Source of the DNA: an uncultured Gemella sp.
GTDB taxonomy: Bacteria > Bacillota > Bacilli > Staphylococcales > Gemellaceae
Length of the DNA: 5,814 nt
Reading direction: 5' to 3'
NCBI GenBank assembly: GCA_927911695.1
Contig: CAKMQO010000194.1
Span: forward strand, 1 to 5,814
The position numbers and the translations under genes are program-made. Shown one piece after another: positions 1 through 5,713 of the stretch (the stretch's first letter is position 1; every line of letters begins with the position of its first letter). The notes under the pieces were generated by a model. It had not been told where the DNA came from and searched no databases. It saw nothing but the letters and a program-made list of their open reading frames with translations.

Positions 1-30
1 GTGGAAAAACAAGAGGTTAATTAAATAAAT

Positions 31-64
31 AAAATAGGGGGAGTAGTTACCCCTATTTTTTATT
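31..64 (+). terminator. Rho-independent terminator of the upstream gene
   Basis: A perfect 10-bp stem (AAAATAGGGG at 31-40 with CCCCTATTTT at 50-59) closes a 9-nt loop and runs into a T-tract at 56-61. This is the form of an intrinsic terminator. It should end transcription of a gene whose last codons lie before it: one frame reads to TAA at 22-24 and another to TAA at 26-28, and too little sequence is present to choose between them or name the gene. The terminator isolates the operon that starts at 132. Confidence 0.85.
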
Positions 65-70
65 GTTAGT

Positions 71-99
71 TTGTGAATTTTAATTATATTTATTATAAT
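71..99 (+). promoter_or_regulatory. Sigma-A-type promoter for the HAD/aldolase operon
   Basis: TTGTGA at 71-76 (four of six matches to TTGACA), a 17-bp spacer, then a perfect TATAAT at 94-99. Transcription should start near 106, giving a leader of about 26 nt. That leader contains GAGGT at 120-124, seven bases before the ATG at 132. The position, straight after a terminator and just ahead of the first gene, supports it. No clear operator overlaps it. Confidence 0.75.
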
Positions 100-131
100 A
101 AATATATAGAACTAAAAATGAGGTCGATGAT

Positions 132-808
132 ATGAATATAAAAGCTGTGTTATTTGATATGGATGGATTAATGGTTGATACAGAAAGTTTGGCAACTGAA
201 GCGTTTATTCATAGTGCAAAAAAGCAAGGATATGATATGACAAAAGAAGAGACACTACTAGTATTAGGATTTACTACTAAAAGTATTTATGACTTTTGGG
301 AGAATTATTTTAAAAATTCTGATGTTAGTGGAAAACAACTAGTAGATGATCATTATAAATATATAGAAGATATTTTATTTACCACAGGGCCAAGGAAAAT
401 GCCATATATCGAAGAGTTATTAAAATATTTGAAAAATAGTAATTATAAAGTTGCCGTAGCTTCATCATCTAGTATGAACCACATAATAAATAATATGGAA
501 AAGACTGGCTTGAAGAAATATATAGATGAGTTTACCAGTGGTGCTGAAGTTGAAATGGGAAGCCGTCACCAGATGTGTTCTTATTAGCTGCAAAGCGCTT
601 AGGTGTAAAACCAGAAGAGTGTTTAGTTTTAGAAGATTCTAAGGCTGGTGTGATAGCGGGGAGTTCGGCAGGAGCTAAAGTTATTATGATTCCTGATATG
701 TTTAAACCAGATGAAGTTTGTAAAGAAAAAGCTTATAGAATTGTTGGGAATCTAGGAGAGGTTATAAGTATTTTAGAGGAGAAAAATAATGAAAATTTTA
801 ATAGATAG
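132..808 (+). pseudogene. HAD-superfamily hydrolase (beta-phosphoglucomutase/CbbY-like), frameshifted
   Basis: Cytoplasmic HAD subfamily IA phosphatase or phosphomutase that probably acts on a sugar phosphate; the exact substrate cannot be read from sequence. Residues 1-143 are read from 132. They contain motif I, LFDMDGLMVDTE, with nucleophile D9 and acid/base D11, a helical cap domain at about 15-85, and motif II with S111 in VAVASSSS. One base is then missing at about 560-562 (GGGAAGCCG where GGGAAAGCCG is expected), so the frame runs to a stop at 585-587. In the other frame the protein resumes as PSPDVF and continues through motif IV, LVLEDSKAG (E168, D169 of the restored protein), to 808. 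Adding one A restores a 225-residue protein of normal family length. The lost codon is the motif III lysine (GKPSPD). GTG at 575 could only restart a C-terminal fragment without a nucleophile. The 3' end overlaps the aldolase gene by 20 nt. Either a recent mutation or a sequencing error. Confidence 0.88.
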
Positions 809-1460
809 TGCAGACGTAGAAAAAATTAAAGAAATATCGAAATATAGAGAGATAACAGGGATAACGACTAATCCAACAATATTATCAAAAGTAGAAGGGG
901 ATATTAAAAATATTTTAAAAGAATTAAAGCAATTTACTTATGGTAAATATGAAATTCATATACAAACAACAGAAAGTGAAGTTGAAGGAATATTAAATGA
1001 AGCAAGAGTACTACGAAAATTTTTTGGGGAAACATTTTATATAAAAATTCCTGTAACAAAGGCTGGTTTAGAAGCTATTAAACTTTGTTCAAAAGAAGGA
1101 ATTAGGGTGACGGCTACAGCAGTTCTAAGTCCTATGCAAGCATTGGCTGCAGCAATGAATGGAGCAAGTTATGTAGCGCCGTATGTAAACAGAATGGAAA
1201 ATGTCGGGCAAGACGCAACAGAAACAATTTCTGTAATAAGTGATTTATTAATAGATTATCCAACAGAAATCTTGGCCGCGAGTTTTAAAAATATAAAACA
1301 GATTCAAGAAGTCTTGCTTCAAGGAGCTGAAGCGGTAACTATATCTCCTGAATTAATAGAAACAAGCGTTTGGCATCCTTATACAGACAAGTCTGTTTTA
1401 GATTTTGGAATTGATTGGAAAAATAAATTTGGTGATAAAAAAATTATTGATATGATATAA
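789..1460 (+). CDS. fsa: Fructose-6-phosphate aldolase / transaldolase-like protein
   Basis: A 223-residue class I aldolase of the small transaldolase family (TalC/FSA type, TIM barrel, cytoplasmic). Family members reversibly cleave fructose 6-phosphate to dihydroxyacetone and glyceraldehyde 3-phosphate, or carry out transaldolase transfer. Visible active-site residues are D6 (LIDSADV), T27-N28 in ITTNPT, Q59 in HIQTT, the Schiff-base lysine K86 in YIKIPVT, and Y132 in YVAPYVNR. Q59 and this tyrosine match the positions that separate fructose-6-phosphate aldolase from true transaldolase, so aldolase is preferred. The length matches the compact FSA subfamily, well short of the classical transaldolase of over 300 residues. 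The ATG at 789 has AGGAG seven to eight bases upstream, inside the end of the HAD gene. The 20-nt overlap indicates co-transcription and probably translational coupling, and pairs the aldolase with a sugar-phosphate HAD enzyme. The frame is intact. The in vivo substrate is inferred. Confidence 0.9.
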   Translation: MKILIDSADVEKIKEISKYREITGITTNPTILSKVEGDIKNILKELKQFTYGKYEIHIQTTESEVEGILNEARVLRKFFGETFYIKIPVTKAGLEAIKLCSKEGIRVTATAVLSPMQALAAAMNGASYVAPYVNRMENVGQDATETISVISDLLIDYPTEILAASFKNIKQIQEVLLQGAEAVTISPELIETSVWHPYTDKSVLDFGIDWKNKFGDKKIIDMI

Positions 1461-1461
1461 T
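1453..1461 (+). promoter_or_regulatory. Possible extended -10 promoter for the 48-codon gene
   Basis: TGATATAAT at 1453-1461 fits the extended -10 pattern TGnTATAAT and overlaps the aldolase stop codon. The matching -35 position (TGATAA at 1433-1438) is poor. A start near 1468 would give a leader of about 34 nt to the ATG at 1502. In DNA this AT-rich such matches arise by chance, and the 41-bp gap also allows read-through from the operon. Confidence 0.3.
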
Positions 1462-1501
1462 AATTAATAAGAATAAAATATGTTTTGAATTGGAGATTAG
1501 T

Positions 1502-1648
1502 ATGGATAACATAAATAATGTAGAAGAAATGACAGATAAACAGTTTATGGAGTATAAAGAAACTCTTCTAAAGTTAGTTTTAGAAAAACTAGAGAGTAGT
1601 GAGACATTAGAAGAAGCTAAGAATAAAATAGAAAAGTTAATAAAATAA
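1502..1648 (+). CDS. Small hypothetical protein, 48 residues
   Basis: An ATG at 1502 with GGAG at 1492-1495, six bases before it, opens 48 codons ending in TAA at 1646-1648. The protein begins MDNINNVEEMTDKQFMEYK and ends KNKIEKLIK. It is charged (many Glu and Lys), has no cysteine, tryptophan, signal peptide or membrane segment, and its pattern of Leu/Ile spacing (LLKLVLEKL, then EEAKNKIEKLI) predicts two short amphipathic helices. I do not recognise a named family. The general look, MTDKQF followed by two helices, resembles small uncharacterised proteins of Firmicutes, but that is memory, not a search. It follows the aldolase gene by 41 bp on the same strand and ends four bases before a large inverted repeat. 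The good ribosome binding site and start codon favour a real gene. Confidence 0.6.
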   Translation: MDNINNVEEMTDKQFMEYKETLLKLVLEKLESSETLEEAKNKIEKLIK

Positions 1649-1652
1649 TTTT

Positions 1653-1733
1653 TAAAATCAACTCAATGAAAAACTAAAAATACTAAGTTATAGAGCTTAG
1701 TAGTGGTGCTATAATGATATTGAGTTGATTTTA
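1653..1733. repeat. Perfect 15-bp inverted repeat with nested hairpin
   Basis: TAAAATCAACTCAAT at 1653-1667 is the exact reverse complement of 1719-1733, with 51 bp between. Inside lies a second perfect inverted pair, TACTAAG at 1681-1687 and CTTAGTA at 1696-1702 (8-nt loop). The RNA would form an 81-nt two-level stem-loop between the 48-codon gene and the second HAD gene. A run of T after the stem is lacking, so it is a poor terminator. Alternatives are an RNA-stabilising or attenuating structure, an operator, or a miniature inverted-repeat element; no target-site duplication is visible at the ends. Confidence 0.8.
1707..1715 (+). promoter_or_regulatory. Extended -10 promoter for the second HAD gene
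   Basis: TGCTATAAT at 1707-1715 is a perfect extended -10 element. No good -35 is seen at the expected distance (GTTATA at 1687-1692), which extended -10 promoters tolerate. Transcription would begin near 1722, inside the right arm of the inverted repeat, leaving a leader of about 28 nt that carries AAGGAG at 1738-1743. A transcript started here would contain only part of one arm and so could not form the long stem, whereas read-through RNA could. Confidence 0.55.
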
Positions 1734-1749
1734 GTACAAGGAGAATAAA

Positions 1750-2436
1750 ATGATTGGTCTTGTTTTTGATGTCGATGATACTCTATATGAACAGATAGTT
1801 CCATTTGAAAATGCATTTAAGAGTTTGTTTGATATAGATATTGATATGGAGAAATTTTATCTTTTGAGTCGATATTATAGTGATGTGAAATTTGAAGCCT
1901 CTCGAAGTGGAGAGATGACTATGGATGAATATCATATTTATCGAATTCAAGAAGCGGCAAAAGACTTAGGTGTTTTTCTAACTGATGAACAGGCATTAAA
2001 TATGCAAAAAGAATATAAGGAAAATCAACAAAAACTAAAAATGTCTGATACAACGATAAGTATTTTAGAACTAGCGAAAGAGAATGATGTAAAGCTAGGA
2101 ATTATTACTAATGGCCCTAGTGAACATCAGTGGGCTAAGATAGAAGCGTTGGGTGTTGAAAAATGGATTCCTAGAGAAAATATTATTGTTTCAGGTGATT
2201 TAGGGATAAACAAACCGGATGTTAGAATATTTGATGTTATGAAAGAGAAATTACAACTTAATGTTGATTCATTATATTATATTGGTGATTCACTAGAAAA
2301 CGATATTGTAGGAGCCAGTAATGCAGGGTGGAAGCCTATTTGGATAAATAGGTATAAGATGAAAATGCCGAAACATATTAAAGTGTATAAAAAAACTGAA
2401 AATAATAATAAATTATTTGAAATTATCAAAAAATAA
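1750..2436 (+). CDS. HAD-superfamily hydrolase, subfamily IA (YjjG-like phosphatase)
   Basis: A 228-residue cytoplasmic phosphohydrolase. All four HAD motifs are intact: motif I FDVDDTLYE (nucleophile D7, acid/base D9), motif II IITNGP (T120), motif III GINKPD (K155), and motif IV IGDSLENDIVGA (D180, D185) for magnesium binding. A helical C1 cap occupies roughly residues 15-95. The DDTL form of motif I, the ITNG motif and the following QWAKIEALGV resemble YjjG-type nucleotide phosphatases, so a nucleoside monophosphate or small sugar phosphate is a reasonable substrate; specificity cannot be read directly. The start at 1750 is set by AAGGAG at 1738-1743, six bases upstream, and by motif I beginning at once. 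The C-terminus is lysine- and asparagine-rich. It probably has its own promoter (extended -10 at 1707-1715). It belongs to the same superfamily as the broken gene at 132 but is only distantly similar, so it is not a recent duplicate. Confidence 0.88.
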   Translation: MIGLVFDVDDTLYEQIVPFENAFKSLFDIDIDMEKFYLLSRYYSDVKFEASRSGEMTMDEYHIYRIQEAAKDLGVFLTDEQALNMQKEYKENQQKLKMSDTTISILELAKENDVKLGIITNGPSEHQWAKIEALGVEKWIPRENIIVSGDLGINKPDVRIFDVMKEKLQLNVDSLYYIGDSLENDIVGASNAGWKPIWINRYKMKMPKHIKVYKKTENNNKLFEIIKK

Positions 2437-2557
2437 TCGATAAATCTTTATAAAGTATTTAAGTAGATGTATTTTTATGGTAAAATTAGTTATACTCTAT
2501 AGAATCTATTTAGAACACATAGAATTATTATAATTGATTATTAAGGAGGAAAAGAAT
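2437..2557 (+). promoter_or_regulatory. Upstream region of D-lactate dehydrogenase; promoter not firmly placed
   Basis: This 121-bp gap must carry any separate promoter for the dehydrogenase. TATACT at 2491-2496 is the better-placed -10 candidate (leader about 55 nt), but no acceptable -35 lies 15-18 bp upstream. A perfect TATAAT at 2529-2534 is too close to the ribosome binding site to be likely. CTTTATAAAG at 2446-2455 is a short AT palindrome, not a convincing terminator for the HAD gene, so read-through is possible. The ribosome binding site AAGGAGG at 2543-2549 is near-ideal. Confidence 0.35.
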
Positions 2558-3556
2558 ATGAAATTAGTATTTTTTAATTTAAGAGAAGATGAGAAGAGTG
2601 CATTAGAAAATTGGAGAGTAGCTCATCCTGAGGTTGAAATTGATGTTTATACTGAAGAGCTTACATCAGCGAATAAACATTTATTAGAAGGAAAAGAAGG
2701 GGTAGTCTTAGCTCAAAACAAACCTTTTGAACGTGATGTATATGAATATGCTCACGAACAAGGGATTAAAGTTTTTGCGACTCGTTCTGCTGGATTTGAT
2801 ATCTATGATTTAGAATTAATGAAAGAGTTCGATATTAAAATGACGAATGTACCGTCATATTCGCCAAATGCAATTGCTGAGCATGTTCTAACTTCTGCAT
2901 TACGTATTAGTAGAAACACTAATAAAATCCAACGTAATTTAGAAAAACATAATTTTTCTTGGAATCCAGGGATTTTATCTCGTGAACTTAGAACTTTGAC
3001 AGTGGGGGTTATCGGAACAGGAAGAATAGGGACTCAAGCTGCTAGATTGTTTAATGCTTTAGGATCTAAAGTTTTAGGTTATGATGTTTATAAAAACGAA
3101 GCGGCAAAAGAAGTATTAGACTATGTTGAAAATCTAGATGATTTAATAGCTGCTTCTGATATTATTACTATTCATATGCCGGCTATTAAAGAGTATAATC
3201 ATATGGTAAATGATGAATTTATTGCTAAAATGAAAGATAATTCAATTTTATTAAATGCTGCTCGTGGCATGCTAGTTGATACAAAGGCTGTACTTCGCGC
3301 ATTAGATAGTGGAAAACTTCTTGGAGCAGGGTTAGATGTATACGAAAATGAAAGTAAGTACGTTCCTAAAAACTTTGAAGGAAAAGAGTTTGATGATGAG
3401 TTATTGCAAACTCTAATCGATCGTGATGATGTGATTTATACTCCGCATACTGCTTTCTACACAGAAACAGCGATTCAAAACCTTGTTGAAGGTGGATTAG
3501 AAGCGGCTGTAGAAGTAATTGCTACTGGTACTTCTGTAAATGTTGTAAATAAATAG
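2558..3556 (+). CDS. ldhD: D-lactate dehydrogenase (D-2-hydroxyacid dehydrogenase family)
   Basis: A 332-residue NAD-dependent cytoplasmic enzyme that reduces pyruvate to D-lactate and regenerates NAD+ in fermentation. The catalytic domain is formed by the N-terminus and C-terminal end, with substrate-binding RSAGF (R76) and NVPSYSPNAIAEH (about 97-109). The Rossmann NAD domain at about 105-298 has GTGRIG (153-158) and D176 at the end of the second strand, as expected for NAD over NADP. The catalytic triad is present: R236 in NAARG, E265 in DVYENE, H297 in TPHTAFYT. The NFEGKEF and LIDRDDVIYTPHTAFYT stretches match Lactobacillus D-lactate dehydrogenases closely, which favours this over VanH or hydroxyisocaproate dehydrogenase, although related 2-ketoacid use cannot be excluded. 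The start is the ATG at 2558, eight bases after AAGGAGG; an upstream in-frame TTG at 2534 lies before the ribosome binding site and is rejected. Its own terminator follows, so it ends a transcription unit. Confidence 0.92.
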   Translation: MKLVFFNLREDEKSALENWRVAHPEVEIDVYTEELTSANKHLLEGKEGVVLAQNKPFERDVYEYAHEQGIKVFATRSAGFDIYDLELMKEFDIKMTNVPSYSPNAIAEHVLTSALRISRNTNKIQRNLEKHNFSWNPGILSRELRTLTVGVIGTGRIGTQAARLFNALGSKVLGYDVYKNEAAKEVLDYVENLDDLIAASDIITIHMPAIKEYNHMVNDEFIAKMKDNSILLNAARGMLVDTKAVLRALDSGKLLGAGLDVYENESKYVPKNFEGKEFDDELLQTLIDRDDVIYTPHTAFYTETAIQNLVEGGLEAAVEVIATGTSVNVVNK

Positions 3557-3573
3557 ATTAATAAATATAATAT

Positions 3574-3624
3574 AAAAAATTAGTTTTGTAAAAAGGGTTA
3601 AATTACAGAGCTAATTTTTTATTT
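3574..3624 (+). terminator. Rho-independent terminator after D-lactate dehydrogenase
   Basis: AAAAAATTAG at 3574-3583 is a perfect complement of CTAATTTTTT at 3611-3620. The stem continues inward through three weaker pairs to TGTAA/TTACA (3587-3591 with 3603-3607), giving about 18 bp with two G-U pairs around an 11-nt loop. The six Ts at 3615-3620 and TTT at 3622-3624 supply the U-tract. The symmetrical A-run on the left means it could also stop transcription from the other strand. It begins 17 bases after the stop codon. Confidence 0.85.
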
Positions 3625-3874
3625 GATAAAAATAAAAGGATAAAATTTTCTCTGAGGTGAAATAATGTAAAGTATAATATGTGATTTAATGCCCGTTTTA
3701 GAAATAGCGCTAAGTTGAGTCATATATCCTAATGTTATATTTTGTTATTTAATAAATTGAGTATTTTTTATTAACATGTTAAATGTATGCAAAATTTTGT
3801 TTAGAACTATTTGAGTTTATAAAATTTCATAGTTAATTTATACTTAAAATGTACTTTAAAATAATGGGAAAGTA
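3625..3874. other. AT-rich non-coding region with small palindromes
   Basis: No open reading frame longer than about 17 codons with a ribosome binding site is seen on the plus strand. It contains TATAAT at 3673-3678 without a good -35, a more GC-containing patch around AGCGCT at 3706-3711, an 8-bp AT stem (3749-3756 with 3767-3774), a perfect 12-bp palindrome TTAACATGTTAA at 3771-3782, and CAAAATTTTG at 3790-3799. Palindromes ahead of a surface-protein promoter could be regulator sites, but at this base composition chance is a real alternative. Confidence 0.5.
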
Positions 3875-3903
3875 TTGAAATTCTAAAGGGGAGGGTATAT
3901 AAT
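3875..3903 (+). promoter_or_regulatory. Sigma-A-type promoter for the surface adhesin gene
   Basis: TTGAAA at 3875-3880, a 17-bp spacer, and a perfect TATAAT at 3898-3903. The spacer contains AAAGGGGAGGG at 3886-3895, unusually G-rich for this DNA. Transcription should begin near 3910, giving a leader of about 40 nt with AAGGAG at 3938-3943, seven bases before the ATG at 3951. This is the best-matching promoter in the window. Confidence 0.75.
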
Positions 3904-3950
3904 ATATTTATCATTATTTACTTTAAGCGTAGAATAAAAGGAGAGAAAAA

Positions 3951-4085
3951 ATGTTATTTAACAGACAAGGGCTCCAGCAAAAAAATTGGCGTATGGTTAA
4001 AAAAGGGAAACATATACTTTTTGGGTGTTCGCTATTTTTTGTTTTAGGTGGAGCGAGTATTGGTGGCACGCAAGTGGCGCACGCA
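3951..4085 (+). other. Signal peptide of KxYKxGKxW-like type
   Basis: Residues 1-45 of the adhesin. A long basic N-region holds KNWRMVKKGKHI, whose RMVKKGKHI (14-22) aligns with the KxYKxGKxW motif (K to R, Y to V, W to I; the central K-x-G-K is kept). The hydrophobic core LFGCSLFFVLGG follows, then a signal peptidase I site after AHA (A45), before SETNSS. In streptococci and relatives this motif marks large wall-anchored or serine-rich adhesins, some exported by accessory SecA2/SecY2. This copy is degenerate, so the export route is uncertain. Confidence 0.75.
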
Positions 4086-4292
4086 AGTGAAACAAATAGT
4101 TCAGAAGTAATAGCAAAAGAAGGTGCAGGTAATAATACAACCGGTGAAAAACCAGGGGACAATACTTCGGCGCTAGAAAAGGAAAAATCAGTAGAAGGTT
4201 CTAACGATAAGACGATAGAAAAAACAACACAAAACCAGGATGTAGAGAAATCAGAATCAAATGAATCTACAAAAAATCCTTTAAAGAAAGAA

Positions 4293-4488
4293 GTTAATAA
4301 AAAAGAATTAAAAGACTTAGTAGATAAGATTAAGAAAACTGATATCAGTAAAAAACTGAAAATCAGCAGAAAAGCTTAATCTTATTTTGTCGCGTGCAGA
4401 AAAAGCATTAGATAATAAAGAGATAACTCAAGAAGAAATTGATAAAGAAGTAAAGGCTCTTAAAGAAGCATTCGAAAAATTAGAGGAT
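4293..4488 (+). other. FIVAR-like helical module of the adhesin
   Basis: About 66 residues, from VNKKELKDLVDKI to KEAFEKLED, with the first frame break inside. The order is typical of FIVAR modules of Gram-positive surface proteins: helix LKDLVDKI, a short D-IS-KK turn, helix AEKLNLILSRAEKAL, then NKEITQEEIDKEVKALKEA. In FIVAR modules this is a three-helix bundle that commonly serves as spacer or ligand-binding repeat. Only one copy is present, followed by a Lys/Glu linker. Assignment is by pattern, not by search. Confidence 0.6.
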
Positions 4489-4838
4489 AAATCTAAGGAA
4501 GATAAAAAATCAGAAGCTAAAGAAAAAACTGAGTCTAAAAAGAAGAGAAATCTGATTCAAGAAAAGAAACTTCAGAGAAAACACAAGAAGATAACAAAGA
4601 AGACTTTGCTAGAAAACACAACGAAAAAATTACTAAAGTGACAACAACTGTAAATGAGATTCATAGTATAGCTAATCAAATAAATTATGAATTTAGTGAA
4701 TCTGAAAAAGAATTAGTTAAAACAGCTAAAAAACTACCAACAGCTTATAATAGTGATAAATATAATGAAGAAACTATTCAAAAACTATTAAAAGAAGTAG
4801 TTTATTTACGCAATAAAGTAGCCAACCGCATGACACGA

Positions 4839-5399
4839 GCTCATTCTGGGAAACGTGATCCACGAAATGGACAACCGATTAATGGGAATGGTGAGAGTAG
4901 ATTTAGGGCGGTATACTTTTTACCTACGCAAAATCAGCATGGAAGAGGAGAAGCTGGGTTAGTTAAAGAAAATAGAACTGATTTGACGTATTATAATTCT
5001 GATGAGATATACTCATTTATGAGAGTTTTAGGTCAAAGAGGTCCAGGAGAACCTTTATATAGATATGAATATGGAGAAAATAGAGGTAAGGAAGATAAAA
5101 CACCGTATTACTTAAAAAGTGTAGGTGTTATTAGTGGTTTAGATAAGCTTAAAGGTATAACACTGAGAGTTGCTTACATAAATCCTCGTACTGGAAAAGA
5201 AGACTTTCAGGATATCACAAGTGGTCTATGGAACGTTAATAATCCTGAAGTTAAAGCGGTAATAAGAGGGTGGCTTGGACGTTATGATAAAACGGGAGAA
5301 GCTGTAGAGCCTGGTGATTATAGAGTAACTATTGCGGCAGGAAGAAGGAACCCAGAAAATAGTATTACTTATACATTTCATGTGAAAGCACAAAGTGAG
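4839..5399 (+). other. Beta-rich extracellular domain of unknown family
   Basis: About 187 uninterrupted residues, from AHSGKRDPRNGQPI to TFHVKAQSE. Gly, Arg, Tyr and aromatic content is much higher than in the Lys/Glu-rich region before it, and there is no cysteine. Repeated alternating hydrophobic strands (FRAVYFLP, ITLRVAYINP, DYRVTIAAG, ITYTFHVKA) suggest a beta-sandwich. The end, PGDYRVTI to YTFHV, looks like the last strands of an Ig-like or Fn3-like fold. It is likely the ligand-binding head of the adhesin, by position. I cannot name the family. Confidence 0.5.
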
Positions 5400-5713
5400 C
5401 GTAATACGGTTAATGATTTGGCAACACCAACTTATGTAGATGATGTTCGCCATTTAAAGGAAGCCGAAAAAACGGATTTAATTAAAAAGTTTGAGGCTGC
5501 ACACCCTGGCGTAGTCAATAGACCAGTGCATGTAGACTATGATCACGCCGAAGTTTCAGCTGATGGTGAAACAATGACGATTCACTTTAAAAGATGGATT
5601 TGCACCTAAAACAATCCAAACAAATGCCCAGAATGATGCTATAGCAAAACATCAAAGTATCACGGCATTATATGGAGATCCACAAGATTTCTACAAAAAA
5701 TTCTAGAAATCTT

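Noticed and set aside
71..77. TTGTGAA as a half-site for the redox repressor Rex
   Set aside because: The matching TTCACAA half is absent downstream; the bases are better explained as the -35 element of the first promoter.
132..808. The two halves of the first HAD gene as two separate proteins
   Set aside because: Motifs I-II and motif IV are split at the motif III lysine, and one added base joins them into a standard 225-residue enzyme.
2529..2534. TATAAT as the -10 of the lactate dehydrogenase promoter
   Set aside because: Transcription would start near 2541, almost at the ribosome binding site, and no -35 is present at a proper distance.
2534..2557. Upstream TTG start for the D-lactate dehydrogenase
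   Set aside because: It would place the strong AAGGAGG ribosome binding site inside the coding region and add eight residues not typical of the family; the ATG at 2558 is correctly spaced.
3694..3718. GTTTTAGAAATAGC followed by AAGTT, recalling Cas9 guide or tracr RNA
   Set aside because: Similarity is a few short words only. There is no repeat array, no second repeat copy, no anti-repeat pairing and no cas gene in the window.
3783..3836. 17-codon open frame that might encode a signalling peptide
   Set aside because: No ribosome binding site, no export signal or cleavage motif, and such frames are expected by chance.
3923..4162. Minus-strand open frame of 79 codons
   Set aside because: It lies opposite the signal peptide and start of the adhesin, has low-complexity Pro/Cys/Phe-rich composition unlike the neighbours, and lacks a good ribosome binding site.
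5226..5453. Minus-strand open frame of 75 codons
   Set aside because: It is antisense to the clean beta-rich domain and following module of the adhesin, which reads convincingly on the plus strand; no recognisable product.
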